The notes under the pieces: generated by a model
Told to the model about the DNA's origin: nothing
The model's database searches: none
What the model saw: the letters and a program-made list of their open reading frames with translations, nothing else
DNA from: a virus
DNA length: 32,692 bases
Direction: 5' to 3' (one strand)
IMG/VR virus record: IMGVR_UViG_3300048589_000139
Location: 1-32,692 of that record
Shown: positions 27,410 through 32,692 of the stretch, piece by piece
Layout: each line of letters starts with the position of its first letter
How positions within the stretch are numbered: position 1 is the first letter of the stretch
Program-made: the position numbers and the translations under genes

Positions 27410-28695
27410 ATCACCACCCCCCTATCGACTAATATAGTTACTTCCGGGGTAACATTATCCCGGCTCGTCTGCATGAACTCAGTTGATAGCAACTTCACAC
27501 GGTTGCCATCGGAGTTATAAATCTCCTGAGAGGTAAACAAGTCCCTCAAATACAGATTACTTTCCGCTGGCTCTGGCCGGCCAATCAAACGCAACGTTTT
27601 CCAATCTTCAGTACTAAAGTCCTTATCAACAAGCGAACCCATAGCATATTCAAACCCTCGCAGGTCAGTCCGGTTGCCAGTGTGTGTTACCTCGATGGCT
27701 TCGGCAAACTCGTAAACATCATATCCACCGTAACGATTCAACCAATATAAGGCATAACATTTAGTGGCGCATCCCGGCAATACGGTTATATTTATCTTTT
27801 CACTTATGCGGTCATCTGCTGAATTTCTTACGTACATGGATACATCAGTGGAGTTAGCGACCGGGGTAAACACAAAGTTACCCTTATAGTTGTCCTCCGT
27901 GAAGTCTGTATCTACCGGGTAAGACGTGCCGCCTACGGTGTAGGTTGTATAAGCCGAAACATCGGACAAGCCAGTAAGCATCGACATGATTACCTTCGTG
28001 CCAGCGTGTACTTTGTATGACGTTGTTCCGTTCAATAGCTTATTGTAACTGTCATTCTCCAATATCCGGCCTTCAATTGAAGTGGACCGGACGGCGTACC
28101 ATGTTACCCCTTCGCTATCAATCGGGGTGCGAGCGTATTCCGCTGTAAGTGCCGCCTCATATATGGCTGTTTCAATCAGATAAAAGCATTTATTTAGCTC
28201 CGAAGTCCACCCATCGGTAAGGCTAAACACGCTTTGAAATATACCGCTAACCGCCCGGCTTGCATCCTTTAACCCAATCCCGGAAAGGAATGGCACGTAA
28301 TGCGTAGATATAGCGGTGTCATCCCCATCAATGTCATATTGATGATCCACACCCATTGAGAACTTCTCCAGTTGGATGGTTGCCACCCCAGGCGTTCCGG
28401 TTGAGGCCGCCACGTATGTAAGATTGATGGTTATTGTTCCCGTTCCAACTGCAAGCACGTTATGCCTCCCGTTCAAATATGCGTAGTCGGTTGTCCCGCC
28501 CGTAATCAATAGCATATTGTTAATCTCACACCCGGTTGATGCCGCAACTGTCAACTGTACATTGCCCGCATTGTCGGCTATTCCCGTAATGGTGTAGGCC
28601 GTTTCCTCCAGATCAGTCGAAGCCCTGAACCACACCGGGGCGGATGCTGCCACAAAGGATTCCTCTACTGGTTGCGTTATTATCGTTATGCTCAT
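27403..28695 (-). CDS. Tail structural protein (430 aa)
   Basis: The 430-aa protein begins MSITIITQPVEESFVAASAP, then an Ig-like beta segment (about 15-110). FSLTDGWTSELNKCFYLIET follows, and a C-terminal region with CYALYWLNRYGGYDVYEFAE ends in TILVDRGVVIC. It starts within ATGA of the 159-aa gene and overlaps the FISUMP gene by 7 bp. A distal tail or baseplate subunit is likely from position. The YWLNRYGGYD segment recurs in Bacteroidota tail proteins. Confidence 0.62.
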   Translation of the reverse strand: MSITIITQPVEESFVAASAPVWFRASTDLEETAYTITGIADNAGNVQLTVAASTGCEINNMLLITGGTTDYAYLNGRHNVLAVGTGTITINLTYVAASTGTPGVATIQLEKFSMGVDHQYDIDGDDTAISTHYVPFLSGIGLKDASRAVSGIFQSVFSLTDGWTSELNKCFYLIETAIYEAALTAEYARTPIDSEGVTWYAVRSTSIEGRILENDSYNKLLNGTTSYKVHAGTKVIMSMLTGLSDVSAYTTYTVGGTSYPVDTDFTEDNYKGNFVFTPVANSTDVSMYVRNSADDRISEKINITVLPGCATKCYALYWLNRYGGYDVYEFAEAIEVTHTGNRTDLRGFEYAMGSLVDKDFSTEDWKTLRLIGRPEPAESNLYLRDLFTSQEIYNSDGNRVKLLSTEFMQTSRDNVTPEVTILVDRGVVIC

Positions 28696-29171
28696 CTTCC
28701 TGTTATGTTTACGGCCTTGTTAATTATTGTTATAAACTCATTAAAAATAATCTGCTGAATTTCCTCGTCTGCCTGCTCAATTGCATCGTCAATCATATCG
28801 GTTCGCTTGCCATTCTTACTGTACCTGTAACTGCCTTGCGTTGGCATCCCCTCCCGTGCGTGTTTCGTAGCGATTGCAAACGCTATTGATCTGCCTGTTT
28901 TCTCATCAACACCCATCCTGAACTGTGCGAACTTAGTTAGGCCGTCAATCCTTGCCCGTGCGTACGGGTATTTGATTTCGCTGGACTTAACGCCTAAATT
29001 TAAGTAAATGCCGTAAGTATTCCCCACCCCGGATACGCCCTTCTCATCGGTAAGCACCTCCAAGCTTTGTTCAAACGCCCCGGTCATGGTGTGCCCTTGC
29101 GCTTCCATCTGCTTAACAATGTTAGCGTTTACGGCCTCCCCAATATTACGGTATGCAGTTGATGTACTCAT
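28692..29171 (-). CDS. Tail completion/HK97-gp10-like protein (159 aa)
   Basis: The start at 29171 (MSTSTAYRNIGEAVNANIVK) gives 159 aa and an ATGA overlap with the previous gene. A longer frame to 29252 would overlap it by 85 bp. The sequence has an N-terminal helix, LNLGVKSSEIKYPYARARID, and a C-terminal amphipathic helix (IDDAIEQADEEIQQIIFNEF). This arrangement recalls HK97 gp10-like tail completion proteins. The function is inferred. Confidence 0.6.
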   Translation of the reverse strand: MSTSTAYRNIGEAVNANIVKQMEAQGHTMTGAFEQSLEVLTDEKGVSGVGNTYGIYLNLGVKSSEIKYPYARARIDGLTKFAQFRMGVDEKTGRSIAFAIATKHAREGMPTQGSYRYSKNGKRTDMIDDAIEQADEEIQQIIFNEFITIINKAVNITGR

Positions 29172-29674
29172 GGCGTTGGCGTTGGGATTGGATAAACGGG
29201 CGGAATCGTAACTGTACCAAAGGCGGTCAGGTTGATAGAGAATTGCCCCCATGCCTGCCAGTTGGTTGATTGTCCTTCAGGAGCATCGTATAAGGTCATC
29301 AGATCACCATCACCGTCGAACTCTCCATTTATACGGATGGATGTTGATTTACTTATGGCTAGCGTTAATACATTCGCAACCATTACCAAAGTGTCGCGCA
29401 CATCAATCTCATTGAACGGTGGATATTCAAACGTGCCGCCCGTTGCCGGCTTAATATCCTGTCGCAGCCCTATCCATACTTTTGTCTCAAAGGTAGATTC
29501 ACAGGTATTGCGGTAATTCATTGGCCATTGTCGTGGCGGCTCAATGATTATAACATTGTCTTTGATCGAATTCACCGTGTTATACTGATCCTTATACATC
29601 CCGTACATGGTAAACTCAGGCAATGCTGTTGTGATTATTGTCTGGAGTGCCTGATATGTTGCCTTGATTGTCAT
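29168..29674 (-). CDS. Tail/connector structural protein (168 aa)
   Basis: The 168-aa protein begins MTIKATYQALQTIITTALPE. It has a beta-rich centre (FETKVWIGLRQDIKPATGGT), NEIDVRDTLVMVANVLTLAI, and a Pro-rich end (PPVYPIPTPTP). Size and fold resemble tail terminator proteins (lambda gpU-like or HK97 gp9-type). The N-terminal helix and ends of about 130 residues fit, but this is by pattern only. It overlaps both neighbours by ATGA. Confidence 0.58.
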   Translation of the reverse strand: MTIKATYQALQTIITTALPEFTMYGMYKDQYNTVNSIKDNVIIIEPPRQWPMNYRNTCESTFETKVWIGLRQDIKPATGGTFEYPPFNEIDVRDTLVMVANVLTLAISKSTSIRINGEFDGDGDLMTLYDAPEGQSTNWQAWGQFSINLTAFGTVTIPPVYPIPTPTP

Positions 29675-30497
29675 CGTTTCATCATTTCATCGTTAAACTT
29701 ATCCTTGCTGCTTAGATAACCAAGTATGTCGATAAAGTCATATAGGGGCATCTTCTTCACCGTTTCCACTACCCCGCTGATCTGGCTCTCCGCAACCTTG
29801 TAAAGCCATACGGAATAACGCCTGCGATCCAGCCCCGAACTCTTAACCGCATCCTTAACCTTCTGGCTTGTCTTGTTGTAAATCTCAGGATATTGGTTGT
29901 AAATAAAATCGTGTGCCGCTGTATGCAAAAAAAAACTTCCCAGGCTACCGACATCGGTAATTGATTAAACGCCTTAGCCCGTTCGTGTACTAACTTTTCA
30001 TTGAATGCATCGCCTTCAGGACGGCAATAGCAGGCAATAAACAAGGGTAGGTGTTTGATACCTTCCTGCTTCATGTCGGCAATTACCGACAGGATGTTAC
30101 TCGATTCGATAAAGTCAACCGCTTTAGCTGAGTGCAATGTCATTATATCTGATTCAACTACCAATGATTCAGGGAGCTTATATTTTACCCGTTCAAGTTC
30201 AAAATGTTTTATCCCAATTGGTTGATAACTCGATGGCGTCTGGCTGTGCAGGTCGATCACCATTTGCAGGTGATACTTAACGAAGTACATCATTATATCA
30301 GCCGCGTTGGTGTGCTGAATGTCATCAGTATCAAACGTGCTTAGTATCTCAAATACTTTAGCCGCGTACTTATATCCGTCCGTACCAACGTACCAAAGTG
30401 CGGTGTCTGTTATATCCGCCTGTACCGATTCAGGTAACTCAACAGCCATCACATTAACCGCCTGAAGTATGGTCATCTCATCCCAATCAGTGGCCAT
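29671..30497 (-). CDS. Structural-operon protein requiring a -1 frameshift (tail-assembly-chaperone-like arrangement)
   Basis: Frame 0 starts at 30497 (MATDWDEMTILQAVNVMAVE), preceded by GAAAGG; an upstream ATG at 30533 is possible. It runs through FNQLPMSVAWEVFF to nine T (29945-29937). If frame 0 continues, it ends at 29769 with an Arg-rich tail that does not look like a real protein. A -1 shift at T-TTT-TTT gives VAWEVFFLHTAAHDFIYNQY and runs to 29671. There the stop overlaps the next ATG (ATGA), as at other junctions here, for a 275-aa product. Two products from one slippery site is typical of tail assembly chaperones (G/GT), although the location just after portal is unusual. A sequencing error cannot be excluded. 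Confidence 0.6.
29937..29945 (-). other. Poly-T slippery site (nine T on the coding strand)
   Basis: The coding strand reads GAA GTT TTT TTT TGC in frame 0, containing the canonical X-XXY-YYZ heptamer T-TTT-TTT. A -1 shift joins two frames into one 275-aa protein. The same run could also vary in length between phage particles. Confidence 0.6.
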
Positions 30498-30510
30498 TGT
30501 GCCTTTCTTT

Positions 30511-31704
30511 TTATTTATCTTCAAGTGGATCATTGGTTGGTGTAGTTTGTTTTATTGCTTCAGTAGGTATGCCGTATTTCTCTGCCAGATATTCAGGTGT
30601 AAAGTTAAGCCCTAAACTTTGCAACTGCAAATCTTTTGTAATTTCTTTGCTTTCTGAATCGTTATTGTCGTTATCAAACTCAAACCTTCCGTTTGTGGGC
30701 TTGCCCCACAGCTCCAGTTTATCAGCAAAATCATAATTCAAAACATCCAAAACATACTGAATGTCCGATTGGAATACCTTACCCATAGTGCGCTCGTGTA
30801 CTTCGGCCTGCGATAGTGAGCCACCATCCTCGATTCCCATCGTGCTGCCAAGTAGTAACTTACTTAGCTCTTTATTCAGTAGGTCGTGAATGCCTGTAAA
30901 TAGTTGGTTTTGTTGGGTGCTGCTCTGGTTCTCGATCTCCCGCTCAACTTGTCCGGGAAGTTTCAAATAACCGGATGTTGATTTATTCTTCTCAGCCTCG
31001 TTAATCTGGTTGGCAATACGAGGGTCATTTGAACTATCTTTATAAACGGTGAAGTTGTTACCGGCCAGTTCCACATAGTTCATCATGTCGCCCGTCATGT
31101 TACGGATGTGAATCGCTATCGGTGTGGCGTTCTTTAGCAACCCAAGGTCAGTTACTTCGCCAACGGCCATCACGTACTTTTTGCGCTCAGCGGTGTTGTA
31201 TGGCATCGGACCCGATCCAGTCTGATCCCTATACACCACCGCCCTGATAGGGTCAACGTGTTTTCGGCTTACCAAGTCATACCCAAACCAATCTTTTTTA
31301 GCATCGGTGAAGTCAAACAGACTAAACCCCCAGAACCTTGTGTCAAGTATATCCTTTACAAATTGTTTAAATGCCGGTGATTGTAACCATACTTCCATTT
31401 GCTCATCGGCCTTATCGTTGATGGTGTAGCGGATGTTTTTATTCAGGATGTTTAGGTATCTGAGTTCCAATAACGCCCGTAGGTGAGGCACGTAATCAAT
31501 GGATTCCTGATACATGTCATAAAGCCGATAACGCAAAGGATTGCGCGTTGATTCCGCAACCTGCAAAGCCTTGACAAATTCGCCAATGTCAACAGTCCTG
31601 CGGGGTGAGGCTTGCCGGGTGTAGGTGAATTTACCTATCTTCTCGGTTTGTGGTGATTCAATCTTATTTTTAATCGGTGTGATGTTCAATCCAAGGATTT
31701 TCAT
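30511..31704 (-). CDS. Portal protein, DUF935 / Mu gp29-like
   Basis: The 397-aa protein lies directly after terL (ATGA overlap). It has an N-terminal SPRRTVDIGEFVKALQVAES, a wing with LLELRYLNILNKNIRYTIND, and the DUF935 hallmark LLGSTMGIEDGGSLSQAEVH (about 291-310), followed by HERTMGKVFQSDIQYVLDVL. Portals form the dodecameric DNA channel at one capsid vertex and dock the terminase. DUF935 portals are best known from Mu-like phages. No Mu transposase or Mu-type head genes are present, so only the portal type is shared. The C-terminal tail is acidic. Confidence 0.88.
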   Translation of the reverse strand: MKILGLNITPIKNKIESPQTEKIGKFTYTRQASPRRTVDIGEFVKALQVAESTRNPLRYRLYDMYQESIDYVPHLRALLELRYLNILNKNIRYTINDKADEQMEVWLQSPAFKQFVKDILDTRFWGFSLFDFTDAKKDWFGYDLVSRKHVDPIRAVVYRDQTGSGPMPYNTAERKKYVMAVGEVTDLGLLKNATPIAIHIRNMTGDMMNYVELAGNNFTVYKDSSNDPRIANQINEAEKNKSTSGYLKLPGQVEREIENQSSTQQNQLFTGIHDLLNKELSKLLLGSTMGIEDGGSLSQAEVHERTMGKVFQSDIQYVLDVLNYDFADKLELWGKPTNGRFEFDNDNNDSESKEITKDLQLQSLGLNFTPEYLAEKYGIPTEAIKQTTPTNDPLEDK

Positions 31705-32692
31705 AATCGTGCTGTTCTTGTTGTTGGCATAAGTTGTCGGTCAATAGGCCGCGTAAAATATTGAAACGCATATCTCAAAGGATCAATAAGGTGGTTATAA
31801 TCGTCAATGACTAATTTGCTACCCTTGTCAATCCAAATGTAATTTCTTAACTCTTTCTTCAGGTTGTACGATTCCGGGTGTACCACCAATTCCCAATCCT
31901 GTAAACCTAACAGCCCCGCACTAACTGACCCCTGCCCTTTTTCCGCTGGCTCAATGTTCAGCCCGGCACGCCTTAGCTCCTCAATCAAACGCGGCTCTGC
32001 TGAATCCCCTATAATTTTAGACGATCCGGCATAGGTTCTGTTAATCTCTTTTATCTGGTCGGTTGTCAGTCCTGCCATGTAGCAAAGTTCCTGCAAATAT
32101 ATCTTTTTATTTGCTTTATCAAACGCGCACCGGATTAAAGTTGTCGGGTCAATGCTAAAACCGTAATCCTGTCCGAATATTACGGGCAGGTCAATGTCAG
32201 GCTGCTTGCCTTCCAACCATTCGGGAAACACAACCCCTTCGGCTGATTCAAGCCATTGACCCATGAACCTGTGCTGATAGCGTTCAGGATGTGATGCTCT
32301 CAACCCTTCTGCCTTATCAATGTAGGATTGCGAAAGGTTCTCTATGTTATCCAGATATGTCGTGTGTATGTAGGTTGTATCTGCACGTTGGCCGTTCTCA
32401 ATGAAACGTTTGTAAATCCAATGGTTTGATGTTACCGGGTTTAGTATCAACATTACCCTGTTTTGCAATGACTTCGCCCGTATTGATTCATCTATTTTAT
32501 CGAACGTGGCCTCATCTGTCAATTCCTCCGCCTCGTCAAGTACCCATGTAGTAACGCCCTGAATAGATTTAAGGTTTGCGGTCTGGTTTCCGCTCGATGT
32601 TTGCAAGCCTCTAAATATTATCCGGCTTCCGTTTGAACAGGTGATCTCCGTTTTGGTGATGTCAAATAGTTCGGCAATACCTAATAGGTTTA
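31701..32692 (-). CDS. terL: Terminase large subunit, C-terminal part (continues from base 335 across the join)
   Basis: This part encodes the Walker B motif and coupling motif (TTWVLDEAEELTDEATFDKI) and the RNase-H-like nuclease domain: VIFGQDYGFSIDPTTLIRCA with the first catalytic Asp, KIIGDSAEPRLIEELRRAGL, and the late DDYNHLIDPLRYAFQYF with acidic residues. This is the Terminase_3 / 3C pattern. The frame is open to the end of the window. Bases 32566-32692 repeat 1-127, so the true start is the ATG at 335 after circular joining (399 aa). The TTG at 32606 is not the real start. Confidence 0.95.
   Translation of the reverse strand, partial: NLLGIAELFDITKTEITCSNGSRIIFRGLQTSSGNQTANLKSIQGVTTWVLDEAEELTDEATFDKIDESIRAKSLQNRVMLILNPVTSNHWIYKRFIENGQRADTTYIHTTYLDNIENLSQSYIDKAEGLRASHPERYQHRFMGQWLESAEGVVFPEWLEGKQPDIDLPVIFGQDYGFSIDPTTLIRCAFDKANKKIYLQELCYMAGLTTDQIKEINRTYAGSSKIIGDSAEPRLIEELRRAGLNIEPAEKGQGSVSAGLLGLQDWELVVHPESYNLKKELRNYIWIDKGSKLVIDDYNHLIDPLRYAFQYFTRPIDRQLMPTTRTARL
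32566..32692. repeat. 127-bp terminal redundancy (identical to 1-127)
   Basis: The final 127 bases equal the first 127 bases. Removing one copy leaves a 32,565-bp circle and restores the terL reading frame exactly. The length equals a common maximum assembly k-mer (127), so it is most likely an assembly mark of a circular or circularly permuted genome, not a biological terminal repeat. Confidence 0.95.

Noticed and set aside
30511-31704. Mu-like transposable phage because of the DUF935 portal
   Set aside because: No MuA/MuB-type transposase, no Mu-type head morphogenesis F gene and no host DNA at the ends; the genome closes on itself.

Overview
This window is a complete, circular genome of a tailed phage (Caudoviricetes, siphovirus-like) that very probably infects a Bacteroidota host. 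The last 127 bases (32566-32692) repeat the first 127 exactly, so the real molecule is 32,565 bp and the large terminase gene runs across the join. Four things point to Bacteroidota. Several promoters fit TTG-N20-TAnnTTTG, most starts lack a strong Shine-Dalgarno, and replication uses DUF4373- and DUF3127-type proteins. The tail also carries FISUMP (Fib_succ_major) and BspA-like LRR segments. All credible genes lie on the minus strand, many joined by ATGA stop/start overlaps. I see no integrase, transposase, tRNA or CRISPR.

Layout in the direction of transcription (descending coordinates). From about 13.76 kb comes an early/accessory region: a small cassette-like gene, a DNA methyltransferase with a variant DFPY motif, an XRE-type repressor-like protein, small genes, a Rad52-like annealing protein and a YqaJ/lambda-Exo nuclease. 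From 10.3 to 6.5 kb lie small hypothetical genes, a second methyltransferase-like gene and a lipoprotein. Between 8.7 and 7.2 kb several of these genes end in attC-like inverted repeats. Next is the replication block (6.4-3.2 kb): a structured leader with a leader peptide, a DUF4373 initiator-like gene holding five 11-bp iterons beside an A+T-rich tract (a lambda-O-like origin candidate), a DnaB helicase, a PD-(D/E)XK nuclease and an SSB-like DUF3127 protein. Small regulators follow (3.1-1.8 kb).

A promoter at about 1.8 kb starts the late operon: ParB-methyltransferase fusion, TerS, TerL (through the join), Mu-gp29-like portal, a gene needing a -1 frameshift, tail genes, a FISUMP/LRR fibre candidate, the tape measure protein and the tail tube candidate. 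Then come connector-like genes, a ClpP-like protease/scaffold, a decoration-like protein, the major capsid protein (followed by a terminator), a tail protein with a C-terminal polysaccharide deacetylase domain, holin-like genes, an M15 endolysin and a unimolecular-spanin-like lipoprotein. A strong terminator at 13.8 kb ends the operon. Tail genes precede capsid genes, which is not the textbook order.

The most interesting signals are the iteron origin inside the initiator gene, the switch-like leader in front of it, the attC-like cassette array, an A+T-rich upstream element shared by four early promoters but absent from the two late ones, and the deacetylase-bearing tail protein.
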